NCBI RefSeq assembly: GCF_016808095.1
Contig: NC_068975.1
Span: 21,769,501-21,833,500 of the forward strand
DNA length: 64,000 bases
Direction of reading: 5' to 3'
DNA from: Vigna angularis
Lineage: Eukaryota; Streptophyta; Magnoliopsida; Fabales; Fabaceae
Shown one piece after another: positions 24,738 through 35,582 of the stretch; the first letter of the stretch is position 1; every line of letters begins with the position of its first letter. The notes beneath the pieces were generated by a model. It saw only the letters and a program-made list of their open reading frames with translations. It searched no databases and was not told the origin of the DNA. The translations under genes were made by a program, and so were the position numbers.

Positions 24738-25162
24738 CTAAAGCATAAAAATAATGAAATAAAATAAAAAGAACAAAACAAAAATTGTCAGTGTTTTCTT
24801 GATTTGTTTTGGTTCCTTTTAAGTTTACTTCGTCCAGGCGGTCTTTGTTGTTTCGGTGTCTAGTCTCTGGTCTGTTTCACGGTCCTCGCAAAGGTTCCTA
24901 AACGGATCTACGTCCAAGTTTGTTTGTGTCCATTTCGTACATACAAATAAATTTCTTTTTTTTTTTAAGTTTTCTGTTTTTATGGAGTACGTGGCATTGT
25001 TCTACCCGATTGTCTCTGCCATACCCTCAATCGAGGGGAGATTAACGTCTGGTTTCCAGCCGATATACCCCTTATCTTTGTTAAGGCAGTGTGTTCTTAG
25101 ATTTAGTTAATTAAAGGAATATAGAAGAAGAGGAAAGTAATGCAGGAGCAAAAAAAAAAATA

Positions 25163-25200
<38 letters not shown>

Positions 25201-25381
25201 GCGGAAAGTAAAGAAGAAAGCAGAATGTAAGTGCGAGAAACGAAAGCTCAGAAAAGAAAAAGAAGAAGAAAAATACATGAAAGGAAGCAGAAAGAAGAAA
25301 GGAAAGAAAAGAAGCGAGAAGTAAAGAAGAAGGAGAAGCTGGGTAAGGGAAAGGAAGAGATAAGATAAGAGAAGTACTTAC
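24738..25381 (-). other. Probable 5' UTR intron of the WOX gene
   Basis: On the minus strand GTAAGTACTTC starts at 25381 after exon-like GCCTCGA, and TTTTTATGCTTTAG ends at 24738, leaving AAACACTTTG and then the ATG at 24718. The interior is T-rich on this strand, with an AT/ATT microsatellite (25161-25198), as is usual for plant introns. A leader exon of about 190 nt (from ~25570 to 25382) is implied. Confidence 0.6.
25161..25198. repeat. AT and AAT microsatellite
   Basis: A short (TA)n run is followed by about ten ATA/ATT units, inside the predicted 5' UTR intron of the WOX gene. Confidence 0.9.
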
Positions 25382-25514
25382 TCGAGGCGGAGCAAAACCT
25401 TGGAACGGGAAGATTGAAGTTTGGCTAGAAAGGGCTCCCGATCTCGCGTTCAAGATCTCCGATCTCCAACACTCAGTCGTTCAGATCTCACAAGCTCCCA
25501 CACTCAGAACTCTC

Positions 25515-25545
25515 TGTGCTCAGATCTCTCTCTCTCTCTCTTACG
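25515..25545. repeat. CT/GA microsatellite in the WOX leader
   Basis: About nine CT units (GA on the transcribed-sense minus strand) lie just downstream of the predicted TATA box. Such GA/CT tracts are common in plant 5' leaders. Confidence 0.85.
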
Positions 25546-25596
25546 CTCTCCAAAATATCAACGTTTCGAATGTCGCCCAACGCAGCTAGCACATCG

Positions 25597-25604
25597 TTTT
25601 ATAG
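25597..25604 (-). promoter_or_regulatory. TATA box of the antisense WOX gene
   Basis: The minus strand reads GGCTATAAAACG. A transcript starting ~30 nt downstream (about 25570) would carry a GA-rich leader to the GTAAGT donor at 25381. The TATA box, leader, UTR intron and coding exons together look like a complete gene captured with its own promoter. Confidence 0.65.
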
Positions 25605-25679
25605 CCAAGGAACCTCACTGTGTCCACAGTTCCGGTCATGCATACCGGAGTCTTCAATAGTATCGGTTTAAAAAAAAAA

Positions 25680-25802
25680 AAATAATAACAATAATAATAA
25701 TTGTAGTAGTATCTGATTTCTTTCACATTTTGAAAATATGAAATATTCAAATTAGTCATAGTAATTCGAGTGATAAATTTTCGAGGACGAAAATTTTTGA
25801 TG
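25680..25802. other. End of internal region before the PPT
   Basis: From about 25760 on, TTTTCGAGGACGAAAATTTTTG is the sequence that usually lies between the pol end and the PPT in plant Ty3/gypsy elements (the counterpart near 500-535 is seen on the minus strand). It shows that the retroelement 3' end is kept behind the captured gene. Confidence 0.7.
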
Positions 25803-25812
25803 TATGGGAGAT
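25803..25812 (+). other. Polypurine tract of the WOX-carrying element
   Basis: TATGGGAGAT sits directly before the 3' LTR start TGTAAGAACC. Confidence 0.75.
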
Positions 25813-28800
25813 TGTAAGAACCTTGTTTTTATCTTTATTTTATTTAATTAATTTTGTTAAAAAAATATATATATAATAATAAATAAATAAAAATGATAGC
25901 AGCCGTCTATATTCTACTTGAAAGTTGGTGTCCCATGTTCATGCAAGAGAATAGTGATATGCCACTCCGTGAACATTATTGTAGTTCACATGCCACCATT
26001 ACATTTTTATGATTATCTTCTCTTCACGGGGGATCAATGTTTGGTGGTGGGATCATGTGCAAAAGAATTTAAAAAGAGAAGGAGGCTAGGGAGAAGGGGG
26101 CTGCCGCGAAGAAGAAAGGGAGGAGGAAGCTCTGAACACATCACAACAGTAAGAAGAAGAGATACAAGATCAAATTTTTTTTAAAAAGCTACGGAGGTAC
26201 TCTTCCCGTCTTAACATATCAACCTTATGAGGCATGCTTCTCCTTTATGTTATATACGTAAATCATTTGCATCGTAATTGATCATAGATATCATACCACA
26301 ATCCCTGCATATCTAATGTCTAATACAGAAAAGATATATCAAAATCAAATTCTACTTTCTTCCTATTCTTCCTTCAATCCAATCAATAAAGCTCCCATAT
26401 GCCACCATGACTGCTGTCGTCACTGGTCCTCCTCACCGACCACGGTAGTCGCCGGTCACCCTCACACCGAACCATCTACTTCATCACAGTCTCATTATGA
26501 CTTGCCAGCCCAATTTCTTTCAACATGAAGGCTGTCCGAACTTAATCTTCCACTGTTTCATATCCCTGGGTAAGAAAGATGTCCACGGACCGCATCTAAG
26601 CTCGTCATCATCTTTCCCCTGCACAAGCAATACAAACAGATTAACCAGAACCCATGCGATCAACCCAAGCTAACCGTGAACCACATTCTCTCCGCACTCA
26701 CCGCCACTCAGCTTCCCACTCATCATCACTGCCATCGCGTGACCACAACCCGCAGGAGACCTTGGCTTCTCTTCGGTCTGGCCTCCGCGAGCCAGTCACA
26801 TTCCAATCGAACCCATATTCACCGTCGCGTCTTCGACCTCAGCCATAGCAGCCACCATCACCGCCGCTCTTCCAATCTCACCGTCTCTTCCACCGTGACA
26901 GCCATCAACACCTCCGCCGTAAGTCACTGTGAGCCCTGATTCCCGCCTATCCTTGGCCGCGGATACCCTTCCCTTTGTTTAATATCACCATCGCGAGTCA
27001 CCCTCTTCGTCGTGCGACCCTTATCCGCCACCACCGCAATATTCTTCTCCACCGCGGACACCACCCAGCTCGACGCTTCTCCTTCGGATCTCCGCCGTCA
27101 GCACTGCCTTCGTCAACCATCACTGCTGCGACGATCCCTGTGACCACGAACCATCCTCCTTGCCTCCGTCGTTCTCCTTTAATCGGACGCTGCCGCCGCT
27201 CTGAGGCTGTTGCTTTCCTCACGCTTCCCCACTTTCAACATCGCGCCACCGCGACAAAGCCGGTTACCCTCATTCGCGTCTCCACCTCCCTGAGCCGCAA
27301 ACTCGCTGCCACCCTGACGCTAACGCCGCCGCCTCTAAGTTGCTGCCGAGCGAAAAGGGAAGGAAAGGGTTGCTCTGGTGAAAACCCTTTCCTGTGTAGT
27401 CATCACATCTCAACAACAATGGAAGTGGAGACCCCCTTTTTCTCAGTTGGACCGAAAAAGAGAATCAAAGAGATAATTGGGCTTTAAGCCCACTTTCGTA
27501 CTAAAAGAATACACCCCCCTGCCTTAAGTCATCCAGGACTGATCAGGAAATACCTTGGGCCATTTTGCCTTCACTCACCCTCCATCTTTTTATGTGCACT
27601 CCTTACAGTTGGGCTTGTATCAGAAAACCCCGTTCTTCCTCTCTTTGGCCAATTCGTGAGCCTGTTAATAAATTAAAAATTCATAAAATCATAAAAGTAT
27701 AAAATATTCAGAAAATTCCAAATGTATCAAATTCTCATCAAAGAATCTAAGCCAGAACTACGTAGGCCTTGATTCTCCACCGAAAATGGAGATACGTAGG
27801 AGCAAGGCAATGCCTTGTCAGGTTCTTTCCTCACAAATATCTAAATGTTTCCTCAACATCTAAATCATGATCTCTGTTGTACTCGTGATGTACTAGTGTT
27901 CTTCTAGAGCTTATAACATTCGGTCTGTGTAAGTCAGAGTGTTTGTGGTTTACTCATTAAGTGTTCGATTGATGTTTTATTCATGCCAGTATACTATTTT
28001 AATTGATTATTCTACGTGGCTTTAAGAGTGTATGTATGCATTATCATTGTTGGCATTACAGTGAAAGGGTATGTGATTCAAAGCGATGAAAGTGTATGGT
28101 TATAAGTGAATTATGAACAGTACATGAGATGAAATGAAAGTATGAATGTTGAATGAGAGTTCCAGGGATGATCATGAGAATTTGTAAAGTGTGACCGTGG
28201 CTAGACTTAGCAGGCGATTCAATCCTGATATTCCGTGACTACTCGTCTTCACATAGAAGGGGTATGTCATGCGTGGGAATGGCAGGAGGTCCCCGTTACA
28301 TAACTGTAATTTGGACGGAACCGTCACATAACTGTAATTTGGACGGAATGGACTAACCTCGGGTGGCAGCTGATGAGAATGCCAGTTACCACACCACCCG
28401 GGTGCGCGATCGTCGTAGCTACACGGAGATTTCATACAGTCTGGACAGTCAGTCGTGTTGAGTTTTATTTAATGAGTACGTTGAAGTGGGTTGTTATGTA
28501 ATGAATGTGTATGTTGAGATATGCATGTATGTTGAATTGTTTACCTGAAATTGTATGTTGATGCATGAGTTAAATTATGTAAGCTTACCCTTTCGTTTTC
28601 CTTGTGTTGTCCTTTGTCCTTGTACGTCCGTCTTGTCATTGCGATGATCATCCGTGTGGATGTGAGCAGAGGGAGACGAGCGTTTAGAAGAGTTGCTGGA
28701 AGAGGAGAACCTAATTAATGTTGAAGTGAAGACCGAGCAGTGAGACCGCTCGGCCAGTAGTGTGATTGTTGAACTGAGTGGTCGTTCGATCACCTCTTGT

Positions 28801-29063
28801 TTTCGTTAAGTTTAAATTCGACCGTTCGGTAATTGTTTCTGTAAACCGTTCGGTCAGATTTTTCTTGTACGTTCGGTTTTAATTGTAAACTCTTGTGTGG
28901 ACGTGCAGTTGTGCACGTTCGTCCCTTAATGTTGTACTGTACTCAAGGACGTTCGTCCTTGGTCATTCGTTCGTTTTTAATTTTTAGTGGAAAAACTGTA
29001 CTGAATTATTATTAAATGTGATTTCTGAATTTATAGTTATGACTGTATTTTTGGGATGTCACA
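25813..29063 (+). mobile_element. 3' LTR of the WOX-carrying element
   Basis: This is the same length as the 5' LTR and nearly identical to it. The base change at 27343 removes a stop, so a frame at 26975 is longer here (170 versus 122 codons). That shows these LTR frames are unconstrained rather than genes. Confidence 0.95.
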
Positions 29064-29068
29064 CTCTA

Positions 29069-29991
29069 TCTGTCGGCATGTTTAGTAGCATCCGTTAATT
29101 AACTCTCCATCCATCCGTTTATATAGCAGTAATAGATCATGTAACTGTAATCTATATTTGGAAGTTGGTATTGTTGCTTCTCCACCCATGTTGGTATCTA
29201 GAAATTTTGTGCACACTTACGAAAATTTGAAAAAGTAATCATAACTAGCTCAATGCTTTAAAATTTATGAATTTATAGTCATTAGAGATATCTTTGAGTC
29301 TACTGTCCAACCCAAAAAGAATTAACTCATTTGGAGTTATGTGGAGAGAGTTATAAGAAAATCAATCATCAAAGGTCATAGCTGAAAATACAGAAAAACG
29401 TGATTAAAATACTAGTCTTAAAAGTTTTACTGCAGCTAACTCTGTAATCTAAAATTTACGAGTCTTGTCTCTATAGAAAGATATTTGAGTCTAGATTCCA
29501 ACAAAACAAGAATCATCTGATTTGGAATTCTGTGAAGAGAGTAATGAGTAAAATAGTGAGTAAAGGTCATAGCTGAAAATACTGAAAAACGTAATTAAAA
29601 TGTCGATCTTAAAATTTGTACTGCAGTTGACTCTGTTGTCTAAAAGTTACGAGTCTGGTGTCCAAAGAAAGATCTCTGAGTCTAGATTCCAAAAGAATAA
29701 GAATCATTGCATTTGGAATTTTGTGGAAAGAGTAATGAGTAAAATAGTGAGTAAAGGTCATAGCTGAAAATACTTAAAAACGTAATTAAAATGTCGATCT
29801 TAAAATTTGTACTGCAGTTGACTCTCTTGTCTAAAAGTTACGAGTCTGGTGTCCAAAGAAAGATCTTTGAGTCTGGAATCCAATAAAACAAGAATCAATT
29901 CATTCGGAATTATGTGGAAAGAGTAATGAGTAAAATAGCGAGTAAAGGACATAACTGAAAATACTGAAAATAATTAGATTTATTGTTTCAG
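29069..29991. repeat. Degenerate tandem repeat, ~190-bp period
   Basis: AAAGGTCATAGCTGAAAATAC or close variants start at 29371, 29562, 29753 and 29943, spaced 191, 191 and 190 bp. The units also share TTTGAGTCTAGATTCCAA and GGAATT.TGTG. About four copies are present, diverging toward the left. They end at a splice-acceptor-like TTGTTTCAG before the next entry, so they may be intronic. There is no coding content. Confidence 0.88.
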
Positions 29992-30124
29992 GCGAGAGAA
30001 GGTCAAACGCAAGAGAGTACAAGCAACAAAAGAATCTGGTAGCAAACCGCAAGATGCTATTAAGCAGAACCAACAATAGCCAGATATGACTGAACTCGCC
30101 AAGGGTCTCCCAAGTAATTGGCAG
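29992..30124 (+). pseudogene. Exon-like fragment, possibly of a WW-domain protein
   Basis: TTGTTTCAG precedes and GTGTGT follows a stretch reading REKVKRKRVQATKESG, then one in-frame stop (30077-30079), then PDMTELAKGLPSNWQ. The LPSNWQ ending at a splice donor resembles the first strand of a plant WW domain split by an intron. The stop and the absence of a recognised next exon suggest a pseudogene fragment. The family assignment is tentative. Confidence 0.35.
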
Positions 30125-30529
30125 GTGTGTTTTCATTAACCTTTTTAATGTGCTCTTTACAACCATCATTGATGACAATCAAAATTTAACATTTTAAGTT
30201 CATGTAATTGAATTGTTCACCACAAAATACAATTACGCTTTGTTTGCTCTTATGGGACATTGTTTACATTGAACATCATTTTCATCCACCTTACCTTCTT
30301 TTGGTTTCAGCATTCCCAATTGGATCCATCAGACGTCTGATAGGTGAAAAGTTTACTTGTTTTTGTTGCTTATATTGTGTGGCTTTTGAGTAAGTTTTAG
30401 TGTTTATTCTCATGAAAAGTGTATAATTGTTGATATAAGTATAATTTTGACTGTTTAAATGTTTTTGATGCTTTTGTTGTTTATTTTGATGTAAAATAAG
30501 GATTGAATATCATAAAAGACTTGGACCAG
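30125..30529. other. Intron-like AT-rich stretch
   Basis: T-rich sequence with no gene or element recognised. It could be intron of the exon-like fragment before it. Confidence 0.4.
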
Positions 30530-30965
30530 GCCTAATGGACGATGTTTTGCCGAAAGTTTCGCGCCCGGGCGTGAGAAAAAGGGCTCTGGGCGTGATTTTA
30601 CCGAGAGGGTCGCGCCCGGGCGCGAGATACAAAGGGGCCCCCGGGCGCCACTTAGAAGAATTGAGACGCTCGTCCAGCGTACAGAGGACGCTCGTCCAGC
30701 GCGCAGAGGACGTTCGGCAGAGGACGCTCGTCCAGAGTGAGGACGCTCGTCCAACGCTCGTCCAGGGACGCTCGTCCAGCAGAGGTCGCTCGTTCGGCAG
30801 AGGACGCTCGTCCAGAGTGAGGACGCTCGTCCAACGCTCGTCCAGCGCTCGTCCAGGGACGCTCGTCCAGCAGAGGTCGCTCGTTCGGCAGAGGACGCTC
30901 GTCAAGCAGGGGACGCTCGTCCAGCAGGGGACGCTCGTCCAGAATAGGAGAGGACGCTCGTCCAG
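30530..30965. repeat. GC-rich minisatellite of GGACGCTCGTCCAG words
   Basis: Two copies of a TCGCGCCCGGGCG word (near 30560 and 30610) are followed from 30655 by about twenty copies of GGACGCTCGTCCAG or GGTCGCTCGTTCGGCAG at irregular spacing. Larger units are also duplicated (30720-30790 against 30790-30870). Long frames here are low-complexity artefacts on both strands. Confidence 0.9.
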
Positions 30966-31187
30966 GGTCTCAACAACGTCCTTCATCTGAAACAAACTGA
31001 GCTCAATGCATTTCTAGAAGGCTTGTATCCAACGCCAACAAACCGAATAAACACTTCGTCCATACCGGTCATTCCACCGAACCCCATTGAAGACAACAAA
31101 ATAAAGGACATACTAAGGAAGCTTGTTAATTCCTCATGCCAACGTTATCTTTCTCAACATTGTAACTCATCCATTGCTCCAAGTTAA
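30966..31187 (+). CDS. Unrecognised exon-like open frame
   Basis: After the minisatellite a 74-codon stretch reads GLNNVLHLKQTELNAFLEGL and ends QHCNSSIAPS at a TAA. Its composition is protein-like and differs from the array before it, and CAGG just upstream could be an acceptor. It may be the last exon of the gene hinted at by the exon-like fragment at 30.0 kb. No family is recognised. No ATG is suitable, so it is reported as a partial exon. Confidence 0.3.
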   Translation, partial: GLNNVLHLKQTELNAFLEGLYPTPTNRINTSSIPVIPPNPIEDNKIKDILRKLVNSSCQRYLSQHCNSSIAPS

Positions 31188-31261
31188 GGTGCAAAGAAAG
31201 ACTAATGTCTAAAGACAAACTTCCTATATCAATGGAAATTTTCTTTATTTAGTATAGTTGT

Positions 31262-32665
31262 TGTCAACACTCAATTTCGTCCGGGTTGATTAAATAAAAT
31301 TTATTTTCATAAAAAAAAAAAAGAAATAAATATAAAAAAAATACAAAAAAAATATATATATAATAACAAAAAATAAAAAAAAGGAAAGAAGACGTCCGTC
31401 CCAAGCGCCCATCTAGCGCTCCAATTGTTGAGCGCTCGTCCCATACCGTTCGTTCATCTTCGCCTCAGTTTTAGGACGAGCGTTCGGTCTTCGTCTTGAC
31501 GACTCGAGATTTTATCCAGACGTTCGGTCACTTACGTATTAGTGGCGTTCGTTCTTGTTATGGCTTTGTTCTCAGTTTGGCGGGCGTCCATGGTCACCGT
31601 TCGGTCTTATTTTTGGTTTAAGTCTTAAGCGTTCTACCGTTCGGCCATGCAGGTTTATCGTTCGTTCTTCAGTAACTGAGAGCGTTCGGTTATTTTGTTT
31701 TAATGAACGTTCGCTCTTCATCTGGACGTTTGGTCTTGGTTGTGTGATTGAGCGTTCGGTCTCTTTGTGATATCGTTCGTCATGTATGGTGTTGCGCTTA
31801 AGGACGAACGTTCGGTCTTGTACTGTGTGATTGAACGTTCGGTCTCTTTAAGGACGAACGCCCCGATCACTAAACCAAAACGAACGAACGCTCGAAATTG
31901 CATATGCTTTTAACGCTCGCTCTTGGTTCTGTGTTACTGATTGTGAGCGTTCGGTATGATTCAGACTGTGAGCGCTCGTTTATTTTATGAACGGTCGTTT
32001 GTTTGCATATTGACCGAACGTCCAAAACTGGCTGCATTTTAAATTGATGTGTCAGTGAAGATTCCCACCGTCGACTGCCGAAAATGTCTGCCATGTGAAA
32101 GCTGCAGACGATATGGGTTTCGCGATTAAAAAAAGGGGGGTGAAGCAGAGAATATTCCTGGCTAACACTTCCACTTGTCTTCCACGTGCGCCCAGATGGA
32201 ACCCCTGCTGATTCCGTCTGGCATCCCAAACGCGTGCAACGCCCTGCCTCCCACTTACCTTCAGCATCATTACCTTATTCGAAAAAAGGGAGGGAAAAAT
32301 GAAACGGAATCTCCAGCAAGGTCACCTGGGCATATTCAAACCGAACTCCACCACCAACATCATTATCCATTTTCACGGCATAATCCTTCAATCACCACCT
32401 CTGACCCCCGCCAAATACCGTGACCACTTCACTCATCAGCCACCAGGTTGCACCTCCACGGGACCACCAGGAACCCATCTTTGAGTCACAGCCGTCATCA
32501 TCCCAAGCCCCCTCAGCCACCATTGCCATCCTCAATACTACCGTCTAGCTCCTTCATCACCATTGCACCACTGTAACTCTCCACCGTGACCAGTCCAACA
32601 CCGTCATCATCTTCCTCGGAAACCTTCCACCCAAACCGCCAAGTTGCTGCCACCGTGCTCAGTCT
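31262..32665 (+). mobile_element. Partial Ogre/Tat-type LTR
   Basis: It starts TGTCAACACTCAATTTCGTC, identical to the start of the LTRs at 51069 and 61747. It then has an A-rich run, a CGTTCG-rich tract (31390-32030), the GGCTGCATTTTAAATT block (compare 51962), and a CCACC-rich tract ending near CACCGTCATCATCTTCCTCGG (32600). It stops near 32665, so about 3.4 kb of LTR and all internal sequence are missing. It is more diverged than the other copies. Confidence 0.85.
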
Positions 32666-33039
32666 AAAACACCAAAACCGAACGCTTAGGCTGAAACATC
32701 AAAGTTTGAATGGAACCATAAAACGCGTAGTATAACCTTACGTTCATGCACAAATTAAACTTAAGCATAAAACGCAAACCCAGAAACACAAACTTGAATG
32801 GAACCAACGACTGAAAGCAAGCATGAACAATAAAATCCTACCTTGGCAGCGTGAAAGAGATGATGAACAGTAAAACTTGCAGTACAATGAACAGTTAAAG
32901 CGTAAAATGAATAAGAAACTTGAGTGGAGAAACAGATTCAACTAGAAAATTTCAAAGAGACTCAGTTCAATACATGAAAATGGGAAAGAAACCAAACCCT
33001 AAACCTCCCCAAATGGGAAAGAAACCTAAACCTAAACCC
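32666..33039. other. No gene recognised
   Basis: A-rich DNA with short repeats of ACAGTAAAAC and AACTTGAATGGAACCA. It also has two copies of a word like CCCAAATGGGAAAGAAACC near 32980 and 33010. It may be the flank or leader of the adjacent minus-strand repeat. Confidence 0.3.
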
Positions 33040-33600
33040 CTCTTTTTCGTCCACCGAACAGTCGACACTCCGGCGGCACTCCGGCGATGCTCCGGCGGTT
33101 AATGCAAAGGTCCGGCACAGGGAGGGAAGCAGGTGGGACGAATCGAGACTCAGAACGCGCCCCTAGTTCGCTGGGTTGGAGGGAAGACGATGCCGCCTTC
33201 GTTTCGTTGGCCAACGTCGGAGCTGCGGCGACCGTGAATCGGAACCGGCTGGAGGGGTTGAATAGCTCCGACACGGCCTTCAACGTTGTCCGGCGGCATT
33301 CCGGCAAGCACTCCGTCGGACCTCTCTCTCTCTCGAATGCCCTTTCTCCAACTCTCTCGGCCTCTCTCTAGGTCACACTCTCCCTCTCAACCTTCGCGCT
33401 TCTCTCTCTACAATTCTTCCAAAAATGAATTTCAAATTTGAATTTGAAAGGCACGTCTTGAAAACCCTGCCCACCCCCTTTCCACGTCAGATTTCATTTT
33501 CAAATTGATTTTCTACGTGGACCACTCAAATTTAGACACGTGTGGCGTGTCTAAATGTTGTCAAAACAGGTTGTTCAAGTATCATTTTCCCAAAGAAAAA
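33040..33600 (-). repeat. Unnamed dispersed repeat, copy 2
   Basis: Inverted relative of 17850-18430. On the minus strand it has words SSSLQPSELGARSESR and PPASLPVPD, matching the plus-strand words of copy 1. Toward 33531-33555 it has the same hairpin (TTTAGACAC...GTGTCTAAA) and the TTGTTCAAGTATCATTTT block. Its GC-rich part once looked coding, but neither copy keeps a long shared frame. Confidence 0.6.
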
Positions 33601-33917
33601 TATGTAAATATAGAGTGTTATCAAACACGACGACCACAACGTCGGACGTTGCTCCAGGAGAGAAGCCGCCACTCGCCGCCACCGTCGTCGGCGCGTATAG
33701 CCCACGCACCTACCTCCGGTGAAACTCACTTGCCGCCACTGCCACAGACAGAGTCGTCAAAGCCTCCTGAGTCTTTTCCTAGAGTCGGTGACAACCCGTT
33801 TGGCCTATATTTGAGTAGATCTGAGTTTTAAGTTCTGCTCCTTTTTTTTCGGTGTGACCCACAGGCTGTCGTTGTCTCAAAAAAGGTCACCGGAGCCTCC
33901 TGGGCTTTGAAGTAAAA
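33601..33917. other. No gene recognised
   Basis: A GC-rich stretch (33625-33760) with CGCCACC-type words, then a T-rich run. It joins the copia fragment near 33918. Confidence 0.3.
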
Positions 33918-34419
33918 AATGAAAAAAGCAAGGTATGCCTCCTGAAGAAAGCATTGTATGGGCTTAAGCAATCCACTGGAGCATGGTTTGGAAGATTTAC
34001 AAAAGCAATGGTTTCCTTGGGATACTAACAAAGCCAAGGAGATCACACTCTATTCATAAAGCACTCTTCTACAAGTAAACTCACTCTATTGTTTGTGTAT
34101 GTAGATGATATGATTATTGTAGGAGATGATGAAATAGAAAAATTGGCATTAAAAGATAAATTGGCACCTCAATTTGAAATGAAAGACCTAGAAAAACTCA
34201 AATATTTTCTTGGAATAGAGGTTGCCTACTTCAAGAACGGAATTTTCATCTCCCAAAGGTAATATGTACTTGATATCCTCAAAGAAACAGGAAAAGTAGG
34301 ATGTAGAACCTCAACAGTTCCTCTAAAACAGAATCACAAAATTGGAAGTGAAGAAAGTGCTCCTGTAGAGAAGTCCGATTGGTAGGAAAATTGATTTATC
34401 TATCACACACAAGACCTTG
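33918..34419 (+). pseudogene. Ty1/copia reverse transcriptase fragment
   Basis: The plus strand reads KKALYGLKQSTGAWFGRF, then FVYVDDMIIVGDD (the copia YVDD active-site motif) and FEMKDLEKLKYFLGIEVAY, then SEESAPVEKSDW. At least three in-frame stops (near 34026, 34260 and 34384) break it. It is about 165 codons of the ~250-residue copia RT domain. The chromovirus LTR at 34420 cuts it inside the HTRPD region, and the rest is not found on the other side. Confidence 0.88.
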
Positions 34420-35582
34420 TGTGACATCCCAAAAATACAGTCATAACTATAAATTCAGAAAAATCACATTTAATAATAATCTCAAACAGTTTTTCCACTA
34501 AAAATTAAAAACGAACGAATGACCAAGGACGAACGTCCTTGAGTACAGTACAACATTAAGGGACAAGCGTGCACAACTGCACGTCCACACAAGAGTTACA
34601 AGAAATAAAACCGAACGTACAAGAAAATCTGACCGAACGGTTTACAGAAAACAATTACCGAACGGTCGAAATCAACTTAAATGAAAACTAGAGGTGGTCG
34701 GACGACCACTCACGCCAACAACTAACTAGCCGAGCGTCTCACTGCTCGGTCTTCACTTCAACATCAACCAGGTTCTCTTCATTCAGCGCCTCTTCCAAAC
34801 GTTCGTCTCCCTCTGCTCACATCCACACGGATGATCATCGCAATGACAAGACGGACGTACAAGAACAATTGACAACACAAGGAAAACGAAAGGATAAGCT
34901 TACATAATTTAACTCATGCATCAACATACAATTTCAGGTAAACAATTCAACATACATGCATATCTCAACATACACATTCATTACATAACAACCAACTTCA
35001 ACGTACTCACTAAATAAAACTCAACACGACTGACTGTCCGGACTGTATGAAATCTGTGTAGTTTCGGTGTTCGTGCACCCGGGTGATGTAGTAACTGGAA
35101 CTCTCATCAGCTGTCCAAATAATCACCAGGACTAGGACCTCCTGCCGTTCCCACACATGACGTACCCTCTCTACGTGAGGACGAGTACTCACGGAACATC
35201 AGGATGAACTACCGGCTAAGCTTACCACATTCATACATTACAAATCTTAATAATCAAGTTCTGAGTCGTTCCTCCTTGGAACGCTCTTTCAAAAGTCACA
35301 ACATTTCCATTCATCTCATATACACTTCATCATTTACTATTCGTCCTCATTTACTATTCATCATCATTTACTATTCATCATGTACTGTTCATTAATATCA
35401 TGTACCGAACGTCCCAACCCAAGGAGACCGAGAACGAACGCAGTGAACGAAACCAAGAGAACGCTCGTTCGTATTAAAGTACGAACGGCAGAAAAACAAA
35501 TAAGTTCGGAAAATGGCCAAGTATGATGCTGTTCATTTGGACGAACGCTATTTTATGGGAAAAGAGAACGAGCGCTCAAAAT

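Larger units (their letters stand above)
19308..29068 (+). mobile_element. Young non-autonomous LTR retrotransposon carrying a WOX homeobox gene
   Basis: This is a complete insertion: TSD CTCTA (19308-19312), LTR 19313-22563, tRNA-iMet PBS, decayed gag stub, about 2.5 kb of gene-bearing DNA, purine tract, LTR 25813-29063, TSD CTCTA (29064-29068). The LTRs are the same length (3251 bp). I see four differences (20843, 20852, 21721, 21797 against +6500), about 0.12%, so the insertion is very recent. There is no protease, RT or integrase, so movement must have used proteins in trans. A homeobox gene lies antisense to the element RNA. In that orientation its introns are not spliced out of the genomic transcript and survive retrotransposition. 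Confidence 0.93.

Noticed and set aside
26975..27487. 170-codon frame in the chimeric LTR
   Set aside because: The sister LTR has a stop at the same place (20843), and no family is recognised. It is unconstrained LTR sequence.
30535..30990. Arginine-rich open frames of 99-161 codons on both strands
   Set aside because: They are translations of the GGACGCTCGTCC minisatellite. Frames stay open on both strands only because the repeat lacks stops.
32985..33040. Interstitial telomere repeat
   Set aside because: AAACCT/AAACCC words are few and irregular. No run of TTTAGGG is present.
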